Of a stretch of DNA of 64,000 nucleotides, positions 9,453-18,186 are shown piece by piece (the stretch's first letter is position 1; each line of letters begins with the position of its first letter). The notes beneath the pieces were generated by a model. The model saw nothing but the letters and a program-made list of their open reading frames with translations, was not told where the DNA came from and did no database searches. This DNA comes from Burkholderiales bacterium UBA4657 (GTDB lineage Bacteria; Pseudomonadota; Gammaproteobacteria; Burkholderiales; Burkholderiaceae_E): NCBI GenBank assembly GCA_002405475.1, contig DHLX01000008.1:1-64000 (forward strand), in the 5' to 3' direction. Position numbers and translations under genes: made by a program.

Positions 9453-9473
9453 CCACCAGATTAAAATACCAAA

Positions 9474-9488
9474 AGCCCCCACGGGGGC
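9474..9488 (-). terminator. GC-rich hairpin with T-run on the minus strand
   Basis: GCCCCC (9475-9480) and GGGGGC (9483-9488) form a compact palindrome. Read on the minus strand it is followed by TTTTGG, like a short intrinsic terminator. No minus-strand gene ends here now: the next minus-strand gene to the right is the DUF853 ATPase beyond the island at 16602. It may be a relic of the pre-insertion arrangement, or it may insulate the phosphoesterase promoter from antisense transcription. Confidence 0.35.
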
Positions 9489-9514
9489 ATGGATACAAAG
9501 AAACCTTATGGCCG

Positions 9515-9560
9515 AATATGGGTGTATTTCTGGCTGGACTTTTGGACTAATATGGGTGTA
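9515..9560 (+). repeat. Direct repeat upstream of the Fic gene
   Basis: AATATGGGTGTA occurs twice, at 9515-9526 and 9549-9560, 34 bases apart start to start (about three helical turns). The second copy ends 24 bases before the chosen Fic start codon. The arrangement resembles a paired operator or promoter element for the Fic gene. Confidence 0.45.
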
Positions 9561-9584
9561 AATACGGTTGACGAGGATAGCATT

Positions 9585-10634
9585 ATGCTGAAAACCGACA
9601 CAATTCAGATCACGCCGGAGCTGCTGGCGTTGATTGCCGAGATTGACGAATTCAAGGGCGCATGGCGCGCCCTTGGCACCCTTGCGCCTGAGCGCCTGAA
9701 GGCGCTGCGCCACGTCGCCACCATCGAAAGCATTGGCTCTTCAACCCGCATCGAGGGCAGCAAGCTGACCGACCGGGAGGTGGAGCGCCTGCTGGTGAAC
9801 CTGGAAATCAAAAAATTCTCGACCCGCGACGAGCAGGAAGTCGCTGGCTATGCCGAGGTGATGGAAACCATCTTCCAGGCCTGGAAAGAGATTCCCATCA
9901 CGGAAAACTATATCAAACAGCTTCACCGTGACCTTTTGCGCCACAGCGACAAGGACGAGCGGCACCGTGGCGAATACAAGACCTTGCGCAACGACGTGGG
10001 AGCCTTTGACGCCGCCGGCAAGATGATCGGCATCGTGTTCGAGACGGCCACGCCGTTCGACACGCCGCGCCGCATGACCGAGCTGGTGCAATGGTTGAAT
10101 GACGCCCGCGAGCTGAAGCGCATTCACCCGCTGCTGATCGTCGCCGTGTTCATCGTTACCTTCCTGGAAATCCACCCCTTCCAGGACGGCAATGGTCGCT
10201 TGAGCCGCGCCCTGACCACCCTGCTCTTATTGCAGGCCGGCTATGCCTATGTGCCGTATTCATCGCTTGAATCCGTGATCGAAAACAGCAAAGAAGGCTA
10301 CTACCTGGCCTTGCGGCAGACACAAGGCACCATTCGCACCGAGACACCGAATTGGCAGCCCTGGCTTACCTTTTTCATGCGCGCCTTGCAGCAGCAGATG
10401 CGCCGCCTTGCGGAAAAGGTGGAGCGCGAAAAATTGATGATGGCCGCGTTGCCAGAACTGGCCGCGCAGATCATCGACGAAGCGCGCAAGCGCGGCCGTA
10501 TCACAATCGGCGACATGATCCGCGCCACCGGCGCGAGCCGCAACACACTGAAAGAGCATTTCAAACGATTGCTGGAACAAGGCCACCTTGTCCGCCACGG
10601 CACCGGCAAAGCAACCTGGTATGCGTTGCCGTGA
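9585..10634 (+). CDS. Fic-domain protein with winged-helix C-terminus
   Basis: Fic proteins transfer AMP (or another phosphate-containing group) to target hydroxyls. This 349-residue protein has the full catalytic motif HPFQDGNGRLSR at 197-208 and an N-terminal inhibitory motif SSTRIEG at about 52-58, placing it in the self-inhibited class with the inhibitory helix before the Fic core. The last 60 or so residues (GRITIGDMIRATGASRNTL) form a winged helix-turn-helix, so DNA binding or autoregulation is likely. ATG 9585 was chosen over upstream ATGs at 9489 and 9552 because of the GAGG site before it; the upstream extension covers the direct repeats. The gene heads the restriction island. Confidence 0.88.
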   Translation: MLKTDTIQITPELLALIAEIDEFKGAWRALGTLAPERLKALRHVATIESIGSSTRIEGSKLTDREVERLLVNLEIKKFSTRDEQEVAGYAEVMETIFQAWKEIPITENYIKQLHRDLLRHSDKDERHRGEYKTLRNDVGAFDAAGKMIGIVFETATPFDTPRRMTELVQWLNDARELKRIHPLLIVAVFIVTFLEIHPFQDGNGRLSRALTTLLLLQAGYAYVPYSSLESVIENSKEGYYLALRQTQGTIRTETPNWQPWLTFFMRALQQQMRRLAEKVEREKLMMAALPELAAQIIDEARKRGRITIGDMIRATGASRNTLKEHFKRLLEQGHLVRHGTGKATWYALP

Positions 10635-10635
10635 T

Positions 10636-10752
10636 ATGGAACGAGAGGAACCGAAGACCCAGGTAAAACGCGCGCTGGAAGAACTGATAGAGCGCGGTGC
10701 CGTGCGCTTTGAGGGCAACAACCGCTGGCGGCGCTACTGGGTCATGTCATGA
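10636..10752 (+). CDS. 38-codon winged-helix-like fragment
   Basis: A short frame starting two bases after the Fic stop, in a different frame, encoding 38 residues. The stretch VKRALEELIERGAVRFEG is similar in pattern to the Fic C-terminus (LKEHFKRLLEQGHLVRHG), and both end with an aromatic-rich wing. It therefore looks like the recognition helix and wing of a second winged-helix domain, either the remnant of a lost regulator gene or a small coupled protein. It lacks the first helices of the fold and has no clear ribosome binding site of its own. Expression is unproven. Confidence 0.4.
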   Translation: MEREEPKTQVKRALEELIERGAVRFEGNNRWRRYWVMS

Positions 10753-10921
10753 AAAGGCTATCGGACAACGCACGTGATATCGGCGATAGCTGGGCGATAG
10801 AAGGTGGTCGATACGCTGGTATAGGCTCAATGAATCAAAGGGTTCTATCGACCACGGGCGATAGAAAGTGGTCGATAGCGATGCCACGTGCTCTGAGCAG
10901 ACAGTTGGGAGAAGGTAACGC
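10753..10921 (+). repeat. Direct and inverted repeat cluster upstream of hsdR
   Basis: A 22-base unit at 10792-10813 recurs at 10856-10877 with one mismatch; each contains GCGATAGA followed by GTGGTCGATA. An inverted copy, CTATCGACCAC, lies at 10845-10855 and pairs perfectly over 11 bases with GTGGTCGATAG at 10868-10878, leaving a 12-base loop; it can pair alternatively with 10804-10813. Further GCGATAG copies occur near 10783 and 10876. The cluster fills the gap ending at the hsdR ribosome binding site (GGGAGAAGG) and is probably an operator array or a switchable leader hairpin controlling the restriction operon. Confidence 0.65.
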
Positions 10922-13720
10922 ATGACTAAATCCGAGTCGCAAACGCGGTCAGATCTGATCGACCAGCAACTTGCCCTGGCGGGCTGGAATGTCAAAGACC
11001 CCACCCAGGTTGTCGAGGAATTCGACATCCTCACCGCTTTGCCCGTAGGCGTGGCCGAGCCACGCACCCCCTACGACGGCCACCAGTTCAGTGATTACGT
11101 CTTGCTCGGCAAAGACCGCAAGCCGCTGGCCGTAATCGAGGCCAAAAAGACCAGCCGCGATGCCGCCATTGGCCGTGAGCAGGCAAAGCAGTACTGCTAC
11201 AACATCCAGAAGCAACTGGGCGGCGAACTGCCGTTCTGCTTCTACACCAACGGCCACGAGCTCTATTTCTGGGACTTGGAAAACGCGCCGCCACGCAAGG
11301 TGGTCGGCTTTCCTACACGCGACGATCTGGAACGCTTTGCCTACATCCGCCGCAATCGCAAGCCGCTGACACAGGAATTCATCAACACCTCGATTGCCGG
11401 GCGTGATTACCAGATCCGCGCGATTCGTTCGGTGCTCGAAGGCATCGAGAAAAAACAGCGTGATTTCCTGCTGGTGATGGCTACTGGCACCGGCAAAACC
11501 CGCACCTGCATTGCCATGGTTGATGCGCTGATGCGCGCTGGTCACGCAGAGAAGGTGCTGTTCCTGGTTGATCGGATTGCGTTGCGCGAGCAGGCACTAG
11601 CGGCATTCAAGGAACACATGCCCAACGAGCCGCGCTGGCCCAACGTCGGGGAAAAGCTGATTGCCACGGACCGCCGCGTGTATGTCGCCACCTACCCGAC
11701 AATGCTCAACATCATCCGGGACGAGGCGCAGCACCTCTCGCCGCACTTCTTCGATTTCATCGTTGTCGATGAAAGCCACCGCTCGATCTACAACACCTTC
11801 GGCGAAGTCCTCGACTACTTCAAGGCCATCACGCTGGGGCTGACAGCCACGCCGACCGACATCATCGACCACAACACCTTCCAGCTCTTTCATTGCGAAG
11901 ACGGCATCCCCACGTTTGCCTACACCTATGAAGAGGCCGTGAACAACGTGCCGCCGTATCTCTGCAACTTCCAGGTCATGAAGATTCAGACCAAGTTTCA
12001 GATGGAGGGCATCAGCAAGCGCACCATCTCGCTGGAAGACCAGAAGAAGCTGATCCTGCAGGGCAAGGAGATTGAAGACATCAACTTCGAGGGTACCCAA
12101 CTTGAAAAGCAGGTGATCAACAAGGGCACCAACACCCTGATCGTCCGCGAGTTCATGGAAGAGGCCATCAAGGACGCCAACGGCGTGCTACCGGGCAAGA
12201 CCATCTTCTTCTGCGCCACCAAGGCGCACGCCCGGCGCATGGAAGAAATCTTCGATAAGCTTTACCCGCAATACCACGGCGAACTGGCCAAGGTGCTGGT
12301 GTCGGACGATCCGCGCGTTTACGGTAAAGGCGGCCTGCTCGATCAATTCACCAACAACGACATGCCACGTATCGCCATCAGTGTCGATATGCTCGACACC
12401 GGCATCGACGTACGCGAAATCGTCAACCTCGTGTTTGCCAAGCCGGTCTATTCCTACACCAAGTTCTGGCAGATGGTTGGGCGCGGCACCCGCTTGCTCG
12501 AAACCAATAAGCCCAAACCCTGGTGCCTTGAAAAAGATGTGTTCCTGATCCTCGACTGCTGGGACAACTTCGAATACTTCAAGCTCAACCCCAAGGGTAA
12601 GGAGCTAAAAGCCCAGTTGCCGCTGCCGGTGCGGCTGGTGGGCCTGCGGCTCGACAAGATCGAAAAAGCCAGCGACAGCGGCCATGCCGACATCGCCGCG
12701 CGCGAAATCGCCAAGCTCCGCCTGCAGATTGCGGCGCTACCCAAAGAGTCGGTGGTGATCAAGGAAGCCGCCGCTGCACTGGCGCGGCTGGACGATGACA
12801 ACTTCTGGATCAGCCTCAGCCACGAACGGTTGGAGTTTCTGCGCGCTGAAATCAAGCCACTGTTCCGTACCGTCTCCGAGGCCGACTTCAAGGCCATGCG
12901 TTTTGAACGTGACCTTCTCGAATACTCGCTGGCCGTTCTCAATGAGGATAAGGAACAAGCCGAGACCCTCAAGGAAGGCATCGCCGAACAGATCAGCGAA
13001 CTGCCGCTTTCCGTCGGTTTTGTGAAGCAGGAAGAAGCCCTGATCCGCGCTGCGCAAACCAACCACTACTGGGTCAAGGCCGACGAAGACGCTTTCGATG
13101 ACATAGTCGCCAAACTCGGCCCGCTGATGAAATTCCGCGAGCAAAGCACCGGCCAGGAGCAAACCCACCTTGATCTGGCCGATGAACTGCACAAGAAGGA
13201 ATGGGTGGAGTTTGGCCCGCAGCACGAAGCGGTCAGCGTCACCCGCTACCGCGAAATGGTCGAGGCCTTGATTGCTGAACTCACCGCGCACAACCCGGTG
13301 CTGCAGAAAATCAAGAACGGTGAGGCGGTCAGCACGGTGGAAGCCAATGAACTGGCCGAACTGCTGCATGAAGAGCACCCGCACATCACCGAAGACCTGC
13401 TGCGCCAGGTTTACAAAAACCGCAAGGCGCGCTTCATCCAGTTCATCCGCCACATCTTGGGCATTGAAGTGCTCAAGAGTTTCCCGGATGAAGTCAGCGC
13501 CGCCTTCGATCAATTCATCCGCGCCCACAACACGCTCAGCAGCCGGCAGATGGAGTTCCTCAATCTGCTGAAGGGCTTCATCATTGAGCGCGAAAAGGTG
13601 GAGAAGAAAGACCTGATCAACGCCCCCTTCACGGTCATCCACCCGCAGGGCATCCGTGGCGTATTCAGCCCGGCCGAAATCAATGAAATCCTGGAGCTGA
13701 CCGAACGGTTGGCTGCTTAA
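10922..13720 (+). CDS. hsdR: Type I restriction enzyme, R (motor/nuclease) subunit
   Basis: ATP-dependent translocase and nuclease of a type I restriction-modification complex, cleaving DNA unmethylated at the target. Of 932 residues, the N-terminus has a PD-(D/E)xK nuclease site (D58, then E73-x-K75 in IEAKK), followed by superfamily 2 helicase motifs: Walker A ATGTGKT at 187-193, DESH at 283-286, and GLTATP and MVGRGTR further on. The C-terminal third resembles the EcoEI-type R-subunit region that docks on the methylase. It begins the hsdR-M-S operon; hsdM starts 15 bases after its stop. All catalytic motifs are intact, so it is probably functional. Confidence 0.95.
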   Translation: MTKSESQTRSDLIDQQLALAGWNVKDPTQVVEEFDILTALPVGVAEPRTPYDGHQFSDYVLLGKDRKPLAVIEAKKTSRDAAIGREQAKQYCYNIQKQLGGELPFCFYTNGHELYFWDLENAPPRKVVGFPTRDDLERFAYIRRNRKPLTQEFINTSIAGRDYQIRAIRSVLEGIEKKQRDFLLVMATGTGKTRTCIAMVDALMRAGHAEKVLFLVDRIALREQALAAFKEHMPNEPRWPNVGEKLIATDRRVYVATYPTMLNIIRDEAQHLSPHFFDFIVVDESHRSIYNTFGEVLDYFKAITLGLTATPTDIIDHNTFQLFHCEDGIPTFAYTYEEAVNNVPPYLCNFQVMKIQTKFQMEGISKRTISLEDQKKLILQGKEIEDINFEGTQLEKQVINKGTNTLIVREFMEEAIKDANGVLPGKTIFFCATKAHARRMEEIFDKLYPQYHGELAKVLVSDDPRVYGKGGLLDQFTNNDMPRIAISVDMLDTGIDVREIVNLVFAKPVYSYTKFWQMVGRGTRLLETNKPKPWCLEKDVFLILDCWDNFEYFKLNPKGKELKAQLPLPVRLVGLRLDKIEKASDSGHADIAAREIAKLRLQIAALPKESVVIKEAAAALARLDDDNFWISLSHERLEFLRAEIKPLFRTVSEADFKAMRFERDLLEYSLAVLNEDKEQAETLKEGIAEQISELPLSVGFVKQEEALIRAAQTNHYWVKADEDAFDDIVAKLGPLMKFREQSTGQEQTHLDLADELHKKEWVEFGPQHEAVSVTRYREMVEALIAELTAHNPVLQKIKNGEAVSTVEANELAELLHEEHPHITEDLLRQVYKNRKARFIQFIRHILGIEVLKSFPDEVSAAFDQFIRAHNTLSSRQMEFLNLLKGFIIEREKVEKKDLINAPFTVIHPQGIRGVFSPAEINEILELTERLAA

Positions 13721-13735
13721 AAAACAGGGCACACC

Positions 13736-15400
13736 ATGCTACAGAACAACCCCGAGCTTAAAAGCAAAATCGACCAACTCTGGAACAAGTTCTGGAGTGG
13801 CGGCATCAGCAACCCGCTCACCGCCATCGAGCAGATCACCTACCTGCTGTTCATGAAACGGCTTGACGATCTGGATCAGAAACGTCAGGCTGATGCCGAA
13901 TGGACCGGCGAGAACTACGCCTCCAAGTTCGAAGGCAGCTGGATTCCACCTGAATATCGCAGCCAGCCGGAACCAGAGAAATTCGCCATCGACAAGCGCA
14001 CGCTGCGCTGGAGCGACTTCAAGCACATGCAGGCTGAAGAAATGCTGCAGCACGTGCAGGGCAAGGTATTCCCCTTTCTAAAAGACCTGAACGGTGCGGA
14101 GTCCAACTTCACCCATCACATGAAAAACGCCGTGTTCATCATCCCCAAGCCAGCTCTGCTGGTGGAGGCGGTGAAGACCATCGACGACATCTTCGAAGTG
14201 ATGGAGCGCGATTCGCGTGAGAACGGCCAGGCCTTTCAGGACATCCAAGGCGATGTCTATGAAATGCTGCTGTCCGAGATCGCCACCGCCGGCAAGAATG
14301 GCCAGTTCCGCACCCCACGCCACATCATCAAGCTGATGGCTGACTTGGTGCAGCCGCAACTGGGCCACAAGATTGCTGACCCGGCCTGTGGTTCCGGCGG
14401 CTTTTTGCTCGGCGCTTATCAGTACATCGTCACGCAACTGGCTATCAAGGCAGGCAGCAAAGACCTCACGCCCGATGAAGATGGCTTCGTGCGCACCTCG
14501 GTCGCCGCCGCGCTCACCGAAAAAGCGCAGGCGATTCTGGCCAGCTCACTCTGGGGTTACGACATCGACGCCACCATGGTGCGCCTGGGGCTGATGAACC
14601 TGATGATGCACGGCATCGACGAGCCGCACATCGACTACAAGGACACCCTGAGCAAGAGCTACACCGAGGAATCCGAATACGACATCGTGATGGCCAACCC
14701 GCCCTTTACCGGCAGCATCGACAAGGGCGACATCAACGAAGCCCTGCAACTGGGCACCACCAAGTCTGAGTTGCTGTTTGTCGAGAACATCTACCGCTTG
14801 CTCAAGAAGGGCGGCACCGCCTGCGTCATCGTGCCGCAAGGCGTGCTGTTCGGCTCCGGGGGCGCGTTCAGAACGCTGCGCCAATTGCTGGTGGAGCGTT
14901 GTGACCTCAAGGCCGTGGTCACTATGCCCAGTGGCGTATTCAAGCCCTATGCCGGAGTCAGCACCGCCATCCTGCTGTTTACCAAAGTGTGGGGCCCGAA
15001 GGATAAGGTCACCCAGCCCGCTACCGAACACGTCTGGTTCTACGAAATGGCCGCCGATGGTTACAGCCTAGACGATAAACGCAGCAAGCAAGAAGGCTAT
15101 GGCGACCTGCAAGACATCATCGCCAGATATCACGCCCGTAATCCAGCTACTGACACCGAACGCACCGCCAAGTGCTTCATGGTGCCGCGCAGCGAGATTG
15201 CGGACGAGAAAAACAACTTTGACCTATCACTCTCTCGCTATAAAACCGATGTGTTTGAGGAAGTGCATTACGACGCGCCGGGCGTGATTCTGGATCGTCT
15301 GATCCAGGCCGAGGTGGGCGATGTAGATGAAGCGGATCTCGCCAAGGTGCAAAGCGGCATCGTGCGCGATCTGCTGGAGTTGAAGGGGATGGTGGGATGA
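13736..15400 (+). CDS. hsdM: Type I restriction-modification DNA methyltransferase, M subunit
   Basis: N6-adenine methyltransferase subunit, 554 residues. It has an N-terminal HsdM bundle (SKIDQLWNKFWSGG), the S-adenosylmethionine motif DPACGSGG at 215-222 and the catalytic motif NPPF at 321-324. With HsdS it methylates the target sequence and protects host DNA; with HsdR it restricts. It lies 15 bases after hsdR, and its TGA overlaps the hsdS ATG by four bases, so M and S are translationally coupled. No lesion seen. Confidence 0.96.
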   Translation: MLQNNPELKSKIDQLWNKFWSGGISNPLTAIEQITYLLFMKRLDDLDQKRQADAEWTGENYASKFEGSWIPPEYRSQPEPEKFAIDKRTLRWSDFKHMQAEEMLQHVQGKVFPFLKDLNGAESNFTHHMKNAVFIIPKPALLVEAVKTIDDIFEVMERDSRENGQAFQDIQGDVYEMLLSEIATAGKNGQFRTPRHIIKLMADLVQPQLGHKIADPACGSGGFLLGAYQYIVTQLAIKAGSKDLTPDEDGFVRTSVAAALTEKAQAILASSLWGYDIDATMVRLGLMNLMMHGIDEPHIDYKDTLSKSYTEESEYDIVMANPPFTGSIDKGDINEALQLGTTKSELLFVENIYRLLKKGGTACVIVPQGVLFGSGGAFRTLRQLLVERCDLKAVVTMPSGVFKPYAGVSTAILLFTKVWGPKDKVTQPATEHVWFYEMAADGYSLDDKRSKQEGYGDLQDIIARYHARNPATDTERTAKCFMVPRSEIADEKNNFDLSLSRYKTDVFEEVHYDAPGVILDRLIQAEVGDVDEADLAKVQSGIVRDLLELKGMVG

Positions 15401-16575
15401 AATCAGCTCGTCTTGGAACGATTGCCGATATTGAAACTGGTAAACTTGATGTAAATGCTGGCTCTGAAGACGGTCAATATCCATTTTTTACTTGTGCCGT
15501 CACACCATACAAAATTAATGAAGTTGGTTTTGACACAGAGGCCATTCTCATCGCCGGGAATGGTGACTTAAATGTTAAGTACTACCATGGAAAATTTAAT
15601 GCTTATCAGCGCACCTATGTAATTCAAAACAAAGACAAAAGCGTTCTTTCGATAAAGTATCTTTATTACTTTATCGAAACATATATGGAACGACTTAGAA
15701 AAGGGGCCATTGGTGGAATTATCAAGTACATCAAATTAGGGCATTTAACTGAGGCTGAAATCCCGCTCCCGCCCTTCGACGATCAAATCCGCATTGCCCA
15801 TCTCCTCGGCAAAGTCGAAGGACTGATCGCCCAGCGCAAACAACACCTGCAACAACTCGACGACCTGCTCAAGAGCGTGTTTCTGGAGATGTTTGGCGAC
15901 CCGGTGCGGAATGAAAAAAGCTGGGTAGTTAAGCCCTTGCAATCAGTTACGTCAAAAATTGGTAGCGGCGCAACGCCCACTGGTGGCAACGAAGCATATA
16001 AATCAGAAGGAATCAGCCTCATTCGTAGCATGAATGTACATGACGGCAAATTCGTCTACAAAGATTTAGCCTTCATTGACGAAGTTCAAGCGAACAAGCT
16101 GAAAAACGTTGTAGTTGAAGAGCATGACGTGCTGTTAAATATTACTGGTGCGTCCGTTTGTCGATGCGCAATTGTTCCGAAAGCGATATTGCCTGCACGC
16201 GTTAATCAGCATGTAGCCATTATTCGCCCAAAAACCGGCGAGCTGAATCCGAAATATTTAGCTGCTATGTTCATTAGCAATAGCTATAAAACATTTTTGC
16301 TTAAAATCGCAAGAATAAATGGCGCAACGAGGGAGGCATTAACAAAAGACCAGTTAGAAAAATTGGGGATCTGCAAGCCTCCGATTGAGCTTCAAAATCA
16401 ATTCGCCACTATCGTCGAAAAAACTGACGCCATCAAATCCCGCTACCAGCAAAGCCTCACCGATCTCGAAGCCCTCTACGGTTCCCTGAGCCAGCAGGCC
16501 TTCAAGGGCGAGCTGGATTTGTCGCGGGTGGCCTTGCCTGCCGCATCCATCGAAGGGGAAAGTCTAGTGTCCTGA
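15397..16575 (+). CDS. hsdS: Type I restriction-modification specificity subunit
   Basis: Determines the DNA target of the complex. The 392 residues show two target-recognition domains (about 1-122 and 175-330), each followed by a conserved helical spacer: PLPPFDDQIRIAHLLGKVE and, near the end, PPIELQNQFATIVEK with a QQAFKGEL tail. Both recognition domains are visibly more AT-rich than the spacers and than hsdM, the usual sign of domain exchange. The first recognition domain is short. Target sequence cannot be predicted from the protein by eye. Confidence 0.94.
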   Translation: MKSARLGTIADIETGKLDVNAGSEDGQYPFFTCAVTPYKINEVGFDTEAILIAGNGDLNVKYYHGKFNAYQRTYVIQNKDKSVLSIKYLYYFIETYMERLRKGAIGGIIKYIKLGHLTEAEIPLPPFDDQIRIAHLLGKVEGLIAQRKQHLQQLDDLLKSVFLEMFGDPVRNEKSWVVKPLQSVTSKIGSGATPTGGNEAYKSEGISLIRSMNVHDGKFVYKDLAFIDEVQANKLKNVVVEEHDVLLNITGASVCRCAIVPKAILPARVNQHVAIIRPKTGELNPKYLAAMFISNSYKTFLLKIARINGATREALTKDQLEKLGICKPPIELQNQFATIVEKTDAIKSRYQQSLTDLEALYGSLSQQAFKGELDLSRVALPAASIEGESLVS

Positions 16576-16601
16576 ACGAAACTTGATCTGACCGACAAGC
16601 C

Positions 16602-18110
16602 TCAGCGTCGCTTGCCTCCCAGCAGGCTGCCGAGTACGCCGCGTACTATTTCACGCCCCAGGCTGGAACCAATGGCACGTACCGCCGATTTGGCGGCAGC
16701 CTCGGCAATGCTCTCACGGCTGCGTCCGGTGCTTTTGCCACCGCCCAGTATGCCTCCCAGCGTACCTGCCAGTCCGTCCAGTACCGTTTTTTCCTGCCCG
16801 GCGGGCGACGCCGTTCTGGATGCCTGGGTGGCAGCGACCCGCCCGGTCAGTTTTTCATAGGCGGACTCACGGTCAATTGTTTTTTCATAGACCCCGGCCA
16901 CCAGCGATTGTTGTATCAGTACCTGACGCTCTGGCACACTGATCGGTCCAATCTGCGAACCGGGTGCCAGTACCCAGGCACGTTCTACCGGGTGCGGAAT
17001 ACCTTTTTCATCGAGCAAGGTCACCAAAGCCTCACCGACACCGAGCTCGGTAATGGCTTTTTCGGCATCAACGTCTGGATTTACCCGCATGGTCTGAGCC
17101 GCAGCCTTGACCGCCTTCTGGTCACGCGGGGTAAAGGCACGCAAGGCGTGTTGCACCCGGTTGCCCAACTGCGCCAGCACCGTATCAGGAATGTCGAGCG
17201 GGTTTTGCGTCACAAAATAAACCCCCACGCCCTTGGAACGAATCAGGCGCACAACCTGTTCAATTTTTTCCAGCAAGGCCTTAGGCGCATCGTTAAACAG
17301 CAAATGGGCTTCATCAAAGAAAAACACCATCTTTGGTTTTTCAAGGTCGCCCACTTCCGGTAGATTTTCAAATAATTCGGCCAGCAGCCAGAGCAGAAAG
17401 GTGGAATACAGCTTGGGTGCATTCAGCAACTTGTCGGCCGCCAGAATATTGACGACTCCGCGACCGTCCACGGTCTGCATCAGGTCGTCGATGTTGAGCA
17501 TGGGCTCGCCAAAAAACTGGTCGCCTCCTTGTGATTCAATGGCCAGCAGGCCGCGTTGTATCGCGCCGATGGAAGCAGCACTGACGTTGCCGTAATCAGT
17601 GGTGAACTGACTGGCGTTTTCGCCCACGTACTGGCACATGGCGCGCAGGTCTTTCAGGTCGAGCAGCAGCAGACCCTGGTCATCGGCAATTTTGAACACC
17701 ATGTTCAGAACGCCGCTCTGGGTTTCGTTCAAACCCAGCATGCGCGACAGCAGCAACGGCCCCATGTCCGACACCGTGGCGCGTACCGGGTGGCCGCTTT
17801 CGCCATAGACGTCCCAGAACGTCACCGGACAAGCCTGCCACTGCGGTTCAGGCAGACCGCGCTCGTCCAGACGTTTTTTCAGCTTGTCTGACAAACTGCC
17901 TGCCTTGGCCATGCCCGACAGGTCGCCTTTGACATCGGCCATGAATACCGGCACTCCGAGCGCACTGAATTCATGCGCCAGTTTTTGTAGGCTGACAGTC
18001 TTGCCAGTACCCGTGGCGCCGGTAATACAGCCGTGGCGATTGGCCAGGGCGGGAAGCAGCACAATTTCCTGTTGCTGGCCATGCATGGCCAGTACGATGG
18101 GCTGGGTCAT
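16602..18110 (-). CDS. HerA/DUF853-type ATPase
   Basis: P-loop ATPase of 502 residues related to the C-terminal part of HerA helicases (YjgR/DUF853 family). Walker A is GATGTGKT near residue 30, Walker B is VFFFDEAHLLF, and a glycine-rich C-terminus (GTLGGILGGGK) is typical of the family. Its cellular job is not established. ATG 18110 (MTQPIVLAM) was chosen over a longer frame that would run into the yebC promoter. It is divergent from yebC and ends 26 bases from hsdS. Similar genes are common in proteobacteria without restriction genes nearby, so it is probably core genome rather than part of the island. Confidence 0.85.
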   Translation of the reverse strand: MTQPIVLAMHGQQQEIVLLPALANRHGCITGATGTGKTVSLQKLAHEFSALGVPVFMADVKGDLSGMAKAGSLSDKLKKRLDERGLPEPQWQACPVTFWDVYGESGHPVRATVSDMGPLLLSRMLGLNETQSGVLNMVFKIADDQGLLLLDLKDLRAMCQYVGENASQFTTDYGNVSAASIGAIQRGLLAIESQGGDQFFGEPMLNIDDLMQTVDGRGVVNILAADKLLNAPKLYSTFLLWLLAELFENLPEVGDLEKPKMVFFFDEAHLLFNDAPKALLEKIEQVVRLIRSKGVGVYFVTQNPLDIPDTVLAQLGNRVQHALRAFTPRDQKAVKAAAQTMRVNPDVDAEKAITELGVGEALVTLLDEKGIPHPVERAWVLAPGSQIGPISVPERQVLIQQSLVAGVYEKTIDRESAYEKLTGRVAATQASRTASPAGQEKTVLDGLAGTLGGILGGGKSTGRSRESIAEAAAKSAVRAIGSSLGREIVRGVLGSLLGGKRR

Positions 18111-18186
18111 AGTCGTGATCGGATAAAAAAGGGTTAAGCAGGTAAAATAGCAGACTGATTCGCAACATAGCATGTCTGAGGAAAAA

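Noticed and set aside
10753..10921. CRISPR array
   Set aside because: Only two direct units and one inverted core of about 10 bases, no regular spacers and no cas genes in the window.
12737..13732. A 331-codon open frame on the minus strand opposite hsdR
   Set aside because: It mirrors the codon pattern of hsdR and has no recognisable motif; hsdR is intact and certain.
9367..16601. Integrase, transposase or duplicated attachment sites bounding the island
   Set aside because: No recombinase gene is present and I could not find matching direct repeats at the two edges by eye.
16602..18110. HerA/DUF853 ATPase as an additional defence gene of the restriction island
   Set aside because: The family is widespread in proteobacterial core genomes away from defence loci, the gene is on the opposite strand, and no SIR2 or NurA partner is present.
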